From NCBI GenBank assembly GCA_937916505.1, contig CALFSW010000267.1:1-56850 (forward strand): a DNA stretch of 56,850 bases, in the 5' to 3' direction. This DNA is from an uncultured Verrucomicrobiales bacterium. Lineage in GTDB: Bacteria > Verrucomicrobiota > Verrucomicrobiia > Verrucomicrobiales > Akkermansiaceae. Position 1 is the stretch's first letter. Each line of letters starts with the position of its first letter. Both the position numbers and the translations under genes were made by a program. The notes beneath the pieces are model-generated. The model saw nothing but the letters and a program-made list of their open reading frames with translations, had not been told where the DNA came from and did not search any database. Shown piece after piece: positions 46,819 to 56,824 of this stretch.

Positions 46819-48030
46819 CTACTCGGGCAAGAGATCCAGGCAGGTGGCGGCGCCGTCGGCATCGCGGAGGTAGAGTTTGCCTTGGTGGAGGAGGGGCGGG
46901 GCCCAGGTGCGTTTGCCAAGGCCGTCGTGGCGGGCGAGTTGGTGGAAGCCATCGGGAGTTGCTTTGGCGATGATGAGGGAGCCGTCGTTGGTGAGGATGA
47001 TGAGCTTGCCGTTTGAGAGAATGAGGGAACCGCGAAGGTCGGGATGGGACCAGAGGGTTTTGCCGGTCTTCGCGTCGAGACAGCGGAGGTGGCTTTTGAT
47101 TTTCTTTTTGTGGACGGGGCCGTCGAAGCCATAGAGGTGGCCTTGGTGAAGGACGGGCGAGTTGATGTGGTTTTGGAATTCCTTGTTGGTCCAGATGGGA
47201 GCGGTTGCGTCTTTTTTAGGATCGAAGAGGGCGGCCCCTTCGCCCCACCAGGAGGAGAGGTAAAGTTGATTGTCGATGACGAGCGGATCAGCGGAATTTT
47301 CACCCAAGCGGGTGGGCCAGTCGACTTTCCAGAGGACCTTGCCATCGGCTTGGGAAACGACGTGCATCGCTTTGTGGCCAAAGAGGGCGAGGGCGGGTTG
47401 GTCGCGGCAGGTGAGGGGAACGGCGGCGGCGTATCCGCAAGAGAGGGGCGGGGAGTTCCAGAGGATTTTTCCGGTGTTTTTGTCGAGGGCGACGCCGGAT
47501 TGGTTGGCGTTGAGGAAGAGTCGGTTGCCGACAATGAGCGGAGCGGAGGAGAAGCCCCAGGTGGGCATGGGGGCCTTGGCTTCAGTGGCAAGGTCGGTGG
47601 TCCAGCGGGTTTTTCCGGTGGTTTTGTCCCAGCAGGCGACGAGTCCTTGCTTGCTGAAGGTGTAGAGCGATGTGCCTTCGATGACGGGTGGGGCATTGGG
47701 GCCACCGGGGTTGTATTTCGGGATGAGGTCCTGGGGATAGGTTTTACTCCAGACGGGTTTGCCGGAGGTGGCGTCGAGGCATTGGACGAGGTCATCGCCT
47801 TCGAAATTACCGAGGGTATAGGCTTTGCCGTCACTGACGGCGATACCGGAGTAGCCGAGATGGACTTTGGCGGTCCAGAGGAGTTTGGGGCCGGTGGTCG
47901 GCCATTCGTGTGACCAGGTGGTTTCGTGGTCGAAATTTCCGTCCCCATTGGGACCCCGCCAGTGGGACGCCCCGATGAGGATTGGGAGCGTGAGAAGGAG
48001 GATAAAGACTGAGAGGTGGGGTTTGAGCAC
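46819..48030 (-). CDS. Secreted PQQ-type beta-propeller repeat protein
   Basis: 403 residues with a signal peptide (V-F-I-L-L-L-T-L-P-I-L-I-G). Repeated blades have the pattern L-D-A-x-T-G-K-x-x-W (at about 77-86 and several further sites), matching outer membrane protein BamB and PQQ-like propellers. Such proteins in Verrucomicrobiota are common and mostly uncharacterised; catalytic PQQ use is not implied. The gene converges with the ABC permease gene (123-base gap). Confidence 0.9.
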   Translation of the reverse strand: MLKPHLSVFILLLTLPILIGASHWRGPNGDGNFDHETTWSHEWPTTGPKLLWTAKVHLGYSGIAVSDGKAYTLGNFEGDDLVQCLDATSGKPVWSKTYPQDLIPKYNPGGPNAPPVIEGTSLYTFSKQGLVACWDKTTGKTRWTTDLATEAKAPMPTWGFSSAPLIVGNRLFLNANQSGVALDKNTGKILWNSPPLSCGYAAAVPLTCRDQPALALFGHKAMHVVSQADGKVLWKVDWPTRLGENSADPLVIDNQLYLSSWWGEGAALFDPKKDATAPIWTNKEFQNHINSPVLHQGHLYGFDGPVHKKKIKSHLRCLDAKTGKTLWSHPDLRGSLILSNGKLIILTNDGSLIIAKATPDGFHQLARHDGLGKRTWAPPLLHQGKLYLRDADGAATCLDLLPE

Positions 48031-48149
48031 GGGCTTTGGAGACTTGATTGAGGTGACTCTGGCAGGTGGGACGGGAGTGGGGAATTTTTTTTGAAGGGCT
48101 GTGGGTTGAAATGCAGTAAGGAGCGGGTAGCATTTCGCTCATCAAACCT

Positions 48150-49214
48150 GTGACCGCTTCTTCTCAAAAAATTATCCATGGGGCCGGTTCGTTGTCGGAG
48201 CTGCCTAATTTAGTCTCCGGGAAGGCATTGATCGTGACGGATGAGGGGATCGTCCGGGCGGGGCATGTTGAGCGGGCAGCCGAGCTGCTGGACGAGGTGG
48301 TGGTTTTTGACAAAGTTCATGAGAATCCGCGCGAGAAGGATGTGGCGCTCTGCGCGGAATTTGCGCGGGAGGTGAATCCGGATGTCATTATTGGATTGGG
48401 CGGAGGAAGTTCGATGGATACGGCGAAGGGGGTCTTGTTCCTCCTGAGTGGAGGCGGGTCGATGTCGGATTATCAGGGGCACGGGAAGGCAAAGGGGGAG
48501 ATGTTGCCATTTATTGCGATTCCGACGACAGCCGGAACGGGGAGTGAGTGCCAGAGTTATGCGGTTTTGTGCCGGGATGAGTCCCACGAAAAGATGGCGT
48601 GCGGGGATCCCCGGGCGTTGGCGAAGGTGGCAATTTTGGATCCGGAGCTGACGGGGTCGATGCCGCTGCGGGTGGCCAGACTGACGGCGTTGGATGCGCT
48701 TTCGCATGCTCTTGAGAGTGCGGTGTGCAATCAGCGGACGGAGGAATCGCAGGGGTTTTCTTTTGAGGCATTCCTGAAGATTGAACCGGTGATCGAAAAG
48801 ATTTTAAAGGGGGAGGCAACAGTGGAGGAGCGGGGTGAAATGTTGATGGGATCTGCTTTGGCGGGTCGCGCGATTGAGGCGAGTATGTTGGGAGCGGCTC
48901 ATGCCTCGGCGAATCCCTTAACAGCGCATTTTGATGTGGTGCATGGTCGGGCGGTGATGACGATGTTACCGGCGGTGATGCGTTGGAACTCCGAAGTGGT
49001 GGGAGAAATTTATGCCAGGTTGAAGCCGGGATTGATCGAGTGGGTGGAAAGCTTGCGCGGGCTGGCCGAGCTGAATCCAGTGGAAGTGACGAAGGAGATG
49101 ATTCCGCAGTTGGCCGGGGAGGCGGCAAAGCAATGGACCGGACAATTTAATCCCAGACCGATGAGTGAAGGGGATTTCGCGGAGGCTTATCGGGTTGCTT
49201 TGCAGCTGCGTTAG
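48150..49214 (+). CDS. Iron-containing alcohol dehydrogenase
   Basis: 354 residues from a GTG at 48150. NAD-binding V-I-I-G-L-G-G-G-S-S-M-D-T-A-K and the metal-site region I-P-T-T-A-G-T-G-S-E mark the Fe-ADH family, with histidines in D-A-L-S-H-A-L-E and H-A-S-A-N-P-L. It reduces an aldehyde to an alcohol or the reverse, in the cytoplasm. It is divergent from the PQQ-propeller gene. An aldehyde made by the EhpF/EhpG-like pair at 40.5-43 kb could be a substrate, but that is distant inference. Confidence 0.9.
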   Translation: MTASSQKIIHGAGSLSELPNLVSGKALIVTDEGIVRAGHVERAAELLDEVVVFDKVHENPREKDVALCAEFAREVNPDVIIGLGGGSSMDTAKGVLFLLSGGGSMSDYQGHGKAKGEMLPFIAIPTTAGTGSECQSYAVLCRDESHEKMACGDPRALAKVAILDPELTGSMPLRVARLTALDALSHALESAVCNQRTEESQGFSFEAFLKIEPVIEKILKGEATVEERGEMLMGSALAGRAIEASMLGAAHASANPLTAHFDVVHGRAVMTMLPAVMRWNSEVVGEIYARLKPGLIEWVESLRGLAELNPVEVTKEMIPQLAGEAAKQWTGQFNPRPMSEGDFAEAYRVALQLR

Positions 49215-49340
49215 TTGGGAAGGTAGAGGCCGGTTTTTCGTCCTTCGCGGATGGCCTCGATTTGTCACGGTGATTTACGGAGTTCAAAGGCCCGTAGAAA
49301 GCTCGATTGAATGATGTCCAAATTGTGGCAGGATGCTCTC

Positions 49341-50480
49341 ATGAAGAAGGTATTGTTCGTTGTGATGGCACTTGGTGTCTGGGCGTGTCAGGGTCAGGAG
49401 AAGAAGGTGGGCGTAAAGGCGGAAAGGGATGCCTGGCCGATTGCGCGGGGTGGTGCGGGCTTGTCGGGACAGGTGGGCGTTGCTTTGCCGGGGAAGCCCG
49501 GGATTAAATGGATGTTTAAAACCGAGGGGGCGATTGTGGGGGAGGCGGTTGTGAGTGAGGATGTGGTTGTTTTTGGAAACAGCGCGGGTTTTTTAACGGC
49601 GGTTGATTTGAAGAGCGGAGCCAAAATTTGGCAGAAGGAATTTGAGCAGAGCTTTGAGGCCGCTCCGGCGATTCACCGAAGCACGATTTACATCGGCTGC
49701 GAGGACATGAAGCTCTATGCGCTGGATTTGAAGACCGGAGACGAGAAGTGGTCGATTGAAACCGAGGATAAGATTACCGCCGGGGTCAATATTACGAAAA
49801 GCCCGGACGGGAAGGCGACTTGGATTGTCTTGAATGGTTATGACGGAGTTTGCCGCGCCTTGAATACGAAGGATGGAAAAGAGATCTGGAAGCATGAAAC
49901 CGAGCAGCCAATCAACGGGACGCCGGCGGTGGTGGACGGGAAGTGGGTGGTTTTCGGGGGATGCGACCATTTCCTCTACACGTTGAATCTGGCGGACGGG
50001 AAAGCGACGAAGAAGATCGAGGGCGAAGCTCCGATTGTTTCGACAGTGGGGACCGAGGGAAGCTTCGTGGCGTGGGGAGATCACTCAAACAAGGTGATGG
50101 GAGCGGACCTGACGAAAGGGGAACTGGACTGGGATTACAGTGATCGCAATTTTCCTTTTATGGCGGCTCCCGCGGTGGATGCGAAGAATGTCTACATCGG
50201 GGGACGCGACAAAAAAATCCACGCGATTTCACGAGCCACGGGAGACGCGGTGTGGACGTTTAAGACCGGGGGACGGGTCGAAAGCTCTCCCATTGTGTTC
50301 ACGAACGGTGTCGTCTGTGGATCGAGCGACGGACGGATCTATGCCTTGGATCTGGAGAAAGGGAAGGAAGTCTGGAAGGTGGACCTGGGGGAATCGGTGG
50401 TGGCGGCGGCGTCCTATGCAAAAGGGATTATCTTGATCGGGAGCGAAGACGGGACACTTTTTGCGCTGGGGAAAAAGTGA
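49341..50480 (+). CDS. Exported PQQ-type beta-propeller protein
   Basis: 379 residues from the ATG at 49341, preceded by GGATG-like sequence; an in-frame ATG at 49311 is the alternative. The signal-like N-terminus ends G-V-W-A-C-Q, possibly a lipoprotein though the lipobox is atypical. Seven or so propeller blades repeat L-x-x-G-x-x-x-W (for example L-K-S-G-A-K-I-W, T-G-D-E-K-W, K-G-K-E-V-W). It is likely a periplasmic or surface propeller. It is co-oriented with the Fe-ADH gene; a functional tie is uncertain. Confidence 0.88.
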   Translation: MKKVLFVVMALGVWACQGQEKKVGVKAERDAWPIARGGAGLSGQVGVALPGKPGIKWMFKTEGAIVGEAVVSEDVVVFGNSAGFLTAVDLKSGAKIWQKEFEQSFEAAPAIHRSTIYIGCEDMKLYALDLKTGDEKWSIETEDKITAGVNITKSPDGKATWIVLNGYDGVCRALNTKDGKEIWKHETEQPINGTPAVVDGKWVVFGGCDHFLYTLNLADGKATKKIEGEAPIVSTVGTEGSFVAWGDHSNKVMGADLTKGELDWDYSDRNFPFMAAPAVDAKNVYIGGRDKKIHAISRATGDAVWTFKTGGRVESSPIVFTNGVVCGSSDGRIYALDLEKGKEVWKVDLGESVVAAASYAKGIILIGSEDGTLFALGKK

Positions 50481-50492
50481 AGCGAGACCTGG

Positions 50493-51953
50493 TCAGACCT
50501 TGGCGTCGAGCCACTTTCCACGTGAGGCGATGCCGAGGAAGACGAAGGCTTGGACGAAGAGATCGATGCTCATGAAGATCCAAATGATGTTCAAGGTGAG
50601 GTCGGCGAAGGTGTCGTAGAGGGTGATTCCGACGATGCGGAAAAGGATGAGGCAGGCGAAGGAGCCGATCATGACGGTCTTGGTGGCACCGGCTCCACGA
50701 AGGGAGGTTTTCATGACAATGGTGGTGGCAAGGGCTGGTTGGAAGATTCCGCAGATGAAGACGAGGGGAACCGCGACGGAGATGAGTTGGGTGGCCTGGG
50801 CGTCGGTTTCGGGAAGAATGAGGCGGACGATGACCTCGGGCGCGATGAGGAAGAAAACACCGATGGCGCTCATAAAGGCGAGGGCATAAAGCCAAGCGGT
50901 GCGGAGAGCTTTCATCGCCATGCCGGGGTTTTGGGCACCGAGGTATTGGCCGACGAGGGTGGCGGTGGCGGTGCCAATGGCAAATCCAGGGAGAAAGCTG
51001 AGGGACTCGACACGAATGGCAATGAAATGGGCACCCAAGGCTCCGTCGAAAGAGAGGCCGGTGATGAATCTGAGGACGTAGGCGTGGATGAGCCACATTC
51101 CGAGCATTTCAATTCCCTGGGGAAGTCCGACACGTCCAATGCGGGTCATCATTTCCCGCTGAGGCGTCCAATTGGCTTCCCGAAGAGTGAGCGTGATTTC
51201 GTCGGATTGCGGTTGGGGTTTTCGGTAGAGGAGTGCGACCACGATGATGGCTCCGAGAACCCAGGCGAGGAGGCTTCCGTAGGCCAATCCTGCGATGCCC
51301 ATGCCTCCAACAGGGGGGTCGAGGAAAACGAAGCATGCGCTAAGAGCGGCGTTGCTCACGTTGATGAGAAGCATGATGAAGAAGGGCGTGCGGGTGTCGC
51401 CGATGGCTCGAAGCGCGTTGGTGCAGGCATAGAAAATGCCGAGGATGGGGCACGACCAGCAGAGGATGGCGAGGTAGTCGAAGGCGTAACCGGCAGCATC
51501 GTCCGAGAGGGCAAAGATCCGAATGAGAGTCGGCAGGGAGAGGCGGATGATGAGGCCGGAAAGAGCACCCATGAAGAGGCCGGCGAGGATGCCCTGGACC
51601 AGCCCTTCGCGCGCTTCGTCGGGCTTTCGGGCACCGGCAGCACGTGAGATGATGGCGAGGATTCCGGTGGCGACGGCCCCTTGTAGAATCATCATGAGCC
51701 ACATGACATATCCTCCGAGGCCGAGGGCATCCATAATGGCGACGCGGGCATCGCCCTCTGCCATGCGGGTGGCGAGGATGAGGTCCACGGTGTTAACCAT
51801 GAAGCTCAGGATTTGTTCAAGAAAGGGCCAGACGGCGAGGGCGACGACCTGGCGCCCCAGGGAGAGTTGACCAAGGCGGCCTGCCAGCCTGCCATCGGCT
51901 TCCTGAATACTAGAGCGTTGCTCGGCTTCGATGATTTTTCCGGGTCGCGCCAT
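50493..51953 (-). CDS. MATE family efflux transporter
   Basis: 486 residues with about 12 hydrophobic helices in two repeated halves. Motifs such as W-P-F-L-E-Q-I-L-S-F-M-V-N-T-V-D, G-Q-Y-L-G-A-Q-N-P and repeated G-x-P-x-G-I-E are characteristic of MATE transporters, which export cationic drugs or metabolites with Na+ or H+. It ends 12 bases from the convergent PQQ-propeller gene. A strong hairpin sits 54 bases upstream of its start (52007-52043). Confidence 0.92.
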   Translation of the reverse strand: MARPGKIIEAEQRSSIQEADGRLAGRLGQLSLGRQVVALAVWPFLEQILSFMVNTVDLILATRMAEGDARVAIMDALGLGGYVMWLMMILQGAVATGILAIISRAAGARKPDEAREGLVQGILAGLFMGALSGLIIRLSLPTLIRIFALSDDAAGYAFDYLAILCWSCPILGIFYACTNALRAIGDTRTPFFIMLLINVSNAALSACFVFLDPPVGGMGIAGLAYGSLLAWVLGAIIVVALLYRKPQPQSDEITLTLREANWTPQREMMTRIGRVGLPQGIEMLGMWLIHAYVLRFITGLSFDGALGAHFIAIRVESLSFLPGFAIGTATATLVGQYLGAQNPGMAMKALRTAWLYALAFMSAIGVFFLIAPEVIVRLILPETDAQATQLISVAVPLVFICGIFQPALATTIVMKTSLRGAGATKTVMIGSFACLILFRIVGITLYDTFADLTLNIIWIFMSIDLFVQAFVFLGIASRGKWLDAKV

Positions 51954-52006
51954 GGGACGGCAGTTGCATAAGGCACGCCGGGCGAATCGGACACTCTATT
52001 TACGCA

Positions 52007-52043
52007 AAACCGCCGGAACCTCTGCGAGAAGCTCCGGCGGTTT
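52007..52043. other. Strong inverted repeat between MATE and MGMT genes
   Basis: Perfect 11-base arms AAACCGCCGGA (52007-52017) and TCCGGCGGTTT (52033-52043) enclose a 15-base loop. It has the look of an intrinsic terminator, with short T-runs in both directions, but lies upstream of the starts of both flanking genes instead of after a stop. It could be an attenuator in the MATE leader, the terminator of an unseen small RNA, or a regulatory cruciform. Confidence 0.6.
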
Positions 52044-52217
52044 CTGTGCATCTGCATTTCAAATTTCCGCACTCGCGGTTTTGAAGCAAATAGCTGTTCA
52101 CCCTATATGAAAACTGGCGTTTAACCGCTGGTTTCAGGGGGATAGACCGCGGGCATGGAGATTCGTTCGAAGTTTTTTGAACTTTTTTTTTAAAGGTTCG
52201 GATTTATCATCAGCGAC

Positions 52218-52979
52218 ATGCCGTTGCGGTCCCAATTAATCAAAGAAACGTGCCGCCGCATTCGCGAAGCGCGGAAGAGATGGGACGCTCACGAAAACCA
52301 GGCCTGTCGTCGGGAGAGGGAGCGCGCCCTGGCATCTTACGAGGGGTTGACGAAGGTGGAGAGAGAGGAAATTCCCGAGCAGCTTCGGGTTTGGTTGCGG
52401 TATCGCAGTGAGAAATACTTCGGGCGCGACCGGAAGGGAAATGGGAAGGGTTCGAAGCCCATAAAGGAGAAGAAGAAAGAAACGATGCCGGAGCATGCGG
52501 TGGCTTCGAGAAAGGTGATGAGCCCGGTGGGTCCGCTTTTTATTCTGAGTTCAAAGAAAGGCTTGTGCGGGCTTTATTTTGGTCACCGGGTTGAGAAGAG
52601 CTCCCTGCCGAAGGAGAATCCCCGCGATAAAATTTTGAATCAGGCGGAGGCGGAGTTAGCGGAGTACTTTGCGAGGGAGCGCGAGAGCTTCAACGTTCTG
52701 CTCGATGCACGGGGAAGCCAGTTTCAGCGGGCGGTCTGGCGTCAGCTCAGTGCGATTCCTTTTGGTGAGACCCGTGGTTATGGAGAACTGGCGGAGGCCA
52801 TGGAAAACCCCAAGGCGGTTCGGGCGGTCGGAACTGCGAATGGAGCGAATCCCATTTCGATCATTGTCCCCTGCCATCGGGTGATTGGCAAAGATGGCTC
52901 GCTGACGGGCTTTGGAGGAGGCCTTGATATCAAGCGTCGGCTCCTTCAGCACGAAGGGGTTTTGTTGAAGGCGATTTAG
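52218..52979 (+). CDS. ogt: Methylated-DNA-protein cysteine methyltransferase with N-terminal extension
   Basis: 253 residues. The C-terminal 160 residues are Ogt/MGMT-like, with the active site I-V-P-C-H-R-V-I-G and the helix motif F-Q-R-A-V-W-R-Q-L-S-A-I-P-F-G-E-T. The protein removes alkyl groups from O6-alkylguanine in DNA by transferring them to its own cysteine. The first about 85 residues form a charged helical domain (R-R-I-R-E-A-R-K-R-W-D, C-R-R-E-R-E-R-A-L-A, Y-R-S-E-K-Y-F-G) not found in standard Ogt proteins. Its role is unknown. Confidence 0.88.
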   Translation: MPLRSQLIKETCRRIREARKRWDAHENQACRRERERALASYEGLTKVEREEIPEQLRVWLRYRSEKYFGRDRKGNGKGSKPIKEKKKETMPEHAVASRKVMSPVGPLFILSSKKGLCGLYFGHRVEKSSLPKENPRDKILNQAEAELAEYFARERESFNVLLDARGSQFQRAVWRQLSAIPFGETRGYGELAEAMENPKAVRAVGTANGANPISIIVPCHRVIGKDGSLTGFGGGLDIKRRLLQHEGVLLKAI

Positions 52980-53160
52980 GTGAGCCGCCGATCGCGACGG
53001 GTTGCGCGAGACTATCGCCGTTGTCTTGTTTACCCCGGATCTCATTGAGAGAGAGGTGGCCTCTTCCCCTCCGTCATTTCCTTGCAGGGCGATTTTTTTT
53101 GTGAAAAGAGCAAATTTCTTGTTTGTCACGAAGGCACAATGTGTTTACATAGTGTTCATC

Positions 53161-56100
53161 ATGAAAGCGCACAATGCTCGACAAGCCGTGAAGGGATTCG
53201 CCCTCATTGCGACCATTTCTGTTCTTCTTCTCCTCACTTTGGTTGCGGTGGCGTTCCTGTCGCTCGCCTCAATCACGGTGAAAACCAGCCGCTTTGAGTG
53301 GGCTCAAGAAGAAGCACGGGCCAATGCACGTTTGGGACTGATGATTGCCATCGGTGAACTTCAACGTGATCTTGGCCCGGATCAACGAATCGCGGTGAGT
53401 GCTTCAATTCTGGACACAGACCCTGACTCACTGCAGGTGGATGGGGTTCAGAACCGCCACTGGATGGGGGTTATTTCCTCCGTTTACGATCAGAATTCGA
53501 ACGAAAGTCCCTACACCCGTGACATGGATGAAGGAGGAGTGAAGGATGCCCGAAACGGAACGGACTTCCGTGCGAGGGATCAAATTTTTAATTACTTCGT
53601 CAGTGGCAACGAAGGAGGCCGGGATAAATTATCGGGTCTCCGTGAGTATCAGGATGCCCGCGACGAAAATCTCAAGGAACGGGACCTAAGAGTGGAACAA
53701 ATTGTTTCAAGAGGATCCGTTCAAAGCCCTGATGATTTCGTGCAGGTAAAAAAGGTGACGACCGAGAAGCAGCAACTGACTCCGGATGGTCGAAGTGAAT
53801 ACCGCCCGAAAGGGGCTTATGCCTACTGGGTGAGTGCCGATAACCAAAAAGCACACATTGGACGTCCGGATGCTCATCGTAATACTGCGATTGATCACAA
53901 TTCCGGACTCGGAATGTGGAGAATGACCCACCCACAGGATGCCGAACCTTTTGTCATTGATGGAATCGAAAAGGGTCAGGATAGCCGGGACTTTCGAGTC
54001 TTAACTCCAAAGACCTTTACTCTCGTCAGTGAATCCAACCGGACAGGTGTCCTGACAAATTTCCACGCCATGACCGGACTTTCCAGTAGCGTGCTCTGCA
54101 ACGTTCGCGACGGAGGCCTTAAGAAGAACCTTTCCGCATTCCTTCATGGTGATGACGGGGGGAGCGCTCCTGAGATTGAGGATCTCCCGGGTTCCGGGAA
54201 AGTCCAGTATATCGGGATTTCTCCCGAGGATCGCCTAATCGGACCTCCAAACCAGCGCTATGCCGACCTTCGTGACGAAAGCTATGATGATTCGCAATAT
54301 CAGGATATCGCTCCGACGTTTGAACTTTTGTGGAACTGGGCCCGCCTCGCCGAGGAGTTTCGTTTTGGTGAAAGCTCGACGGGTATCCGCGAGCAAAAGA
54401 TCTGGAACGGTGCGCCATTCCAGAATGGCGGAGCAAACGTTTATGACGGTGAGAATCTCAAACCTGCCGATCCACGGAACCTGACCGACATCAAGATGAC
54501 TCCGGTCATCGTGGAAGCCGCGACCTACTACAACCTGGCAACCTATCCGGAAGGAACAGGAACGGAACAGAGACACGTTCTGCGTCAATGCATCTACCCC
54601 CGGATTGGTCTCTGGAACCCCTATAACGTGGAGATGAAATTGGACAAGCCCATGCTTCTTCAACTCTTCCTCAACGGTAAGAAGTCGGTCGAGCTCGATA
54701 AAAATCCCAACTTCACCCGGGAGATCTACTACGGAGGACGGAGACCGACCTTCGACAACCAGTTTGGCGGTCAGGTGTATTTCAAGCTGCCAGCCGTGAC
54801 CATTCCAGCCGGTGAGACCTTTATCTTCTCCATGGGAGGACCACCCCGTGAGTTGGACATCATTAACTTTGGAGGCAACGTTCTTCAGGCAGAAGAGGCC
54901 CCATCATCCGCCAGCTATCTCTATAAGGATTACCGTATTGAAACGGTCAGCGGTGAGCGGGCGACCTACGCGAAGGATTCGGATGACAAGAACTCCGAGT
55001 TCATGCCGGAAGCTCCAACGACCTTCAGGGAGAAGCCACTCAATTTTGCAACCCACGGAGCGGACAACTACATGTTCATGCTGAAGTATCTGAAGAATAA
55101 TCCGAATCCCACGATCTCCAGCTTTAGAAATGAGCCCATGCTGGTTTATGCAAGTGTCTGCCTGCAGGCAGGTGGCGGTGACGAATACCCTCTCGAGTGG
55201 AACACCGATTCAAGTGCCGATGTGGTGCAGTTGACGGGTGCAGGCGACCATGTCGATGAAGGGGTTCCTCCGCATCCCTTTACGCGGGACGGCTTCCGTG
55301 TCCGTTGGTTGGACGAAACTCTTTCGAACAAGGGCGCGAATAATGAACTCTTCTTGCAAGAAGCGGCTCTGGGAAACTGGAACCTGCGCGCCTCCTATAT
55401 TTGTCGTAATCCCTTCGACAATGTCACCAACCGGACTCCCTATTTCCACGGGATTTATACCCGGGACAACCCGAGTGATGAATTGTCCTGGAGTGCTCTG
55501 TCTCCGGCTCTTAAAGGTGGTTTCCAAACCGGATTCCCGTTTGGGCCGGCCAGTTTCGGAGTAGACAGTGTGGTTGCCTTTGAGGTGCCGACCCGTGAGG
55601 TTGGAATCCCATCGTTGGGATATCTCCGCCATTTGCAGCTTTCGGAGTATGTTTGGCAGCCAAGCTATGCCATCGGTTCTTCGATCGCCGATCCCCGGGT
55701 TCCCCGGACCGGAACGGTTCCAACTGAGATTCCCGGAAAAGATCATGGCTGGTCCAGACAAGGATATGGAACAGACTACTGGGCGCGACTCTTTAGTGAT
55801 CTGGTCTTCTATCTGGCTAGGGACAACCATCTCATCTTCGATATGAGCTACGAGGTGAATCACAACCTATGGTCTGATTTCTTCCTGACAGGTGCGACCC
55901 CGAGCCAGGTTGCAAACTTTGCGCAGGATCCGGTCAGAAGCCCCCTTAAAAACGGAAATCTTCGTTTGTGGGATCGGAATGGTGATCCGAGTGAAGATCT
56001 CACGGACTTCTTCCGCGCGGCCGGCCGCCTCATGATGGATGGTGGATTTGATGTCCACTCGACCAATAAAGAGGCCTGGAAAGCTCTTCTCGCCACCACC

Positions 56101-56805
56101 CGTGATACGGGTTATGGCTCCAGGGACCGGACTCCTTTCCCGCGGACCTTGTTTCCGAAGGGGCAGGAGAACGTCAAAGCGGAATACTCAACCAAGGTTT
56201 TCACCGGCTTCCGCAGTCTGGGTGACAAGGAGATTGATTCGCTTGCCGAGGCAATCGTCCGCGAAGTCAAGATTCGTGCCCCCTTCTTTGGAATGTCCGA
56301 TTTTGTGAACCGCCGTCTCGCTGATGACGAAACCGGTCGGAATGGAGCGCTGGAAGCCGCTCTTGAGAAATCACTGCCCAACCGGGGACAGAATGGAAAA
56401 TTCCCGGTGGTGCGCGAGCCTCTGCCCAATCAAGGCAATCTGGTCGCGCAGGGGAGTCCGTCGATGTCTGACCTCACTCCAGGTGACCAGTTGCTCAAGC
56501 CCGCCTCGACCGGATATGGAACTCCCGGCTACATCACCCAGGGAGACATCCTTCAGGTGATTGGATCCGGCTTGGTCGCGCGCTCCGATACCTTCACGGT
56601 TCGCTCCTATGGTGAATCGAAAGATGTGAATGGAAAGATTCTGGCACGCGCCTGGTGCGAGGCCGTTGTCCAGCGCACCCCCGAACCACTCGTCCCTGAT
56701 GAGATCACTCGAATGAACCCCAGGGACCCACAAGGGACTCAGGTGGATTTTGGTCGCCGTTTTCGGATCGTTTCCTTCCGTTGGCTGAATGCGGACGAAG
56801 TTTAA
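53161..56805 (+). CDS. Verru_Chthon cassette protein A (giant pilin-like surface protein)
   Basis: 1214 residues from the ATG at 53161. The N-terminus resembles type IV prepilins: a basic start, K-G-F-A-L-I, then a long hydrophobic stretch (S-V-L-L-L-L-T-L-V-A-V-A-F-L-S-L). The E5-equivalent glutamate is not obvious. This layout with a very long extracytoplasmic body matches the first gene of the four-gene Verru_Chthon cassette, whose proteins share prepilin-like N-termini. It probably forms a large pseudopilin-like complex exported by a type II/IV-like machine; the function is not established. The PilT genes at 31-33 kb are far away. Confidence 0.85.
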   Translation: MKAHNARQAVKGFALIATISVLLLLTLVAVAFLSLASITVKTSRFEWAQEEARANARLGLMIAIGELQRDLGPDQRIAVSASILDTDPDSLQVDGVQNRHWMGVISSVYDQNSNESPYTRDMDEGGVKDARNGTDFRARDQIFNYFVSGNEGGRDKLSGLREYQDARDENLKERDLRVEQIVSRGSVQSPDDFVQVKKVTTEKQQLTPDGRSEYRPKGAYAYWVSADNQKAHIGRPDAHRNTAIDHNSGLGMWRMTHPQDAEPFVIDGIEKGQDSRDFRVLTPKTFTLVSESNRTGVLTNFHAMTGLSSSVLCNVRDGGLKKNLSAFLHGDDGGSAPEIEDLPGSGKVQYIGISPEDRLIGPPNQRYADLRDESYDDSQYQDIAPTFELLWNWARLAEEFRFGESSTGIREQKIWNGAPFQNGGANVYDGENLKPADPRNLTDIKMTPVIVEAATYYNLATYPEGTGTEQRHVLRQCIYPRIGLWNPYNVEMKLDKPMLLQLFLNGKKSVELDKNPNFTREIYYGGRRPTFDNQFGGQVYFKLPAVTIPAGETFIFSMGGPPRELDIINFGGNVLQAEEAPSSASYLYKDYRIETVSGERATYAKDSDDKNSEFMPEAPTTFREKPLNFATHGADNYMFMLKYLKNNPNPTISSFRNEPMLVYASVCLQAGGGDEYPLEWNTDSSADVVQLTGAGDHVDEGVPPHPFTRDGFRVRWLDETLSNKGANNELFLQEAALGNWNLRASYICRNPFDNVTNRTPYFHGIYTRDNPSDELSWSALSPALKGGFQTGFPFGPASFGVDSVVAFEVPTREVGIPSLGYLRHLQLSEYVWQPSYAIGSSIADPRVPRTGTVPTEIPGKDHGWSRQGYGTDYWARLFSDLVFYLARDNHLIFDMSYEVNHNLWSDFFLTGATPSQVANFAQDPVRSPLKNGNLRLWDRNGDPSEDLTDFFRAAGRLMMDGGFDVHSTNKEAWKALLATTRDTGYGSRDRTPFPRTLFPKGQENVKAEYSTKVFTGFRSLGDKEIDSLAEAIVREVKIRAPFFGMSDFVNRRLADDETGRNGALEAALEKSLPNRGQNGKFPVVREPLPNQGNLVAQGSPSMSDLTPGDQLLKPASTGYGTPGYITQGDILQVIGSGLVARSDTFTVRSYGESKDVNGKILARAWCEAVVQRTPEPLVPDEITRMNPRDPQGTQVDFGRRFRIVSFRWLNADEV

Positions 56806-56824
56806 GTAAAGATCCGCCAATTCC

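Noticed and set aside
53123-53151. A sigma70-like promoter, TTGTCA, 17 bases, TACATA, before the cassette gene
   Set aside because: The spacing is right but the -10 box is poor and transcription would begin about 3 bases before the ATG, leaving no room for a ribosome site. Probably chance.
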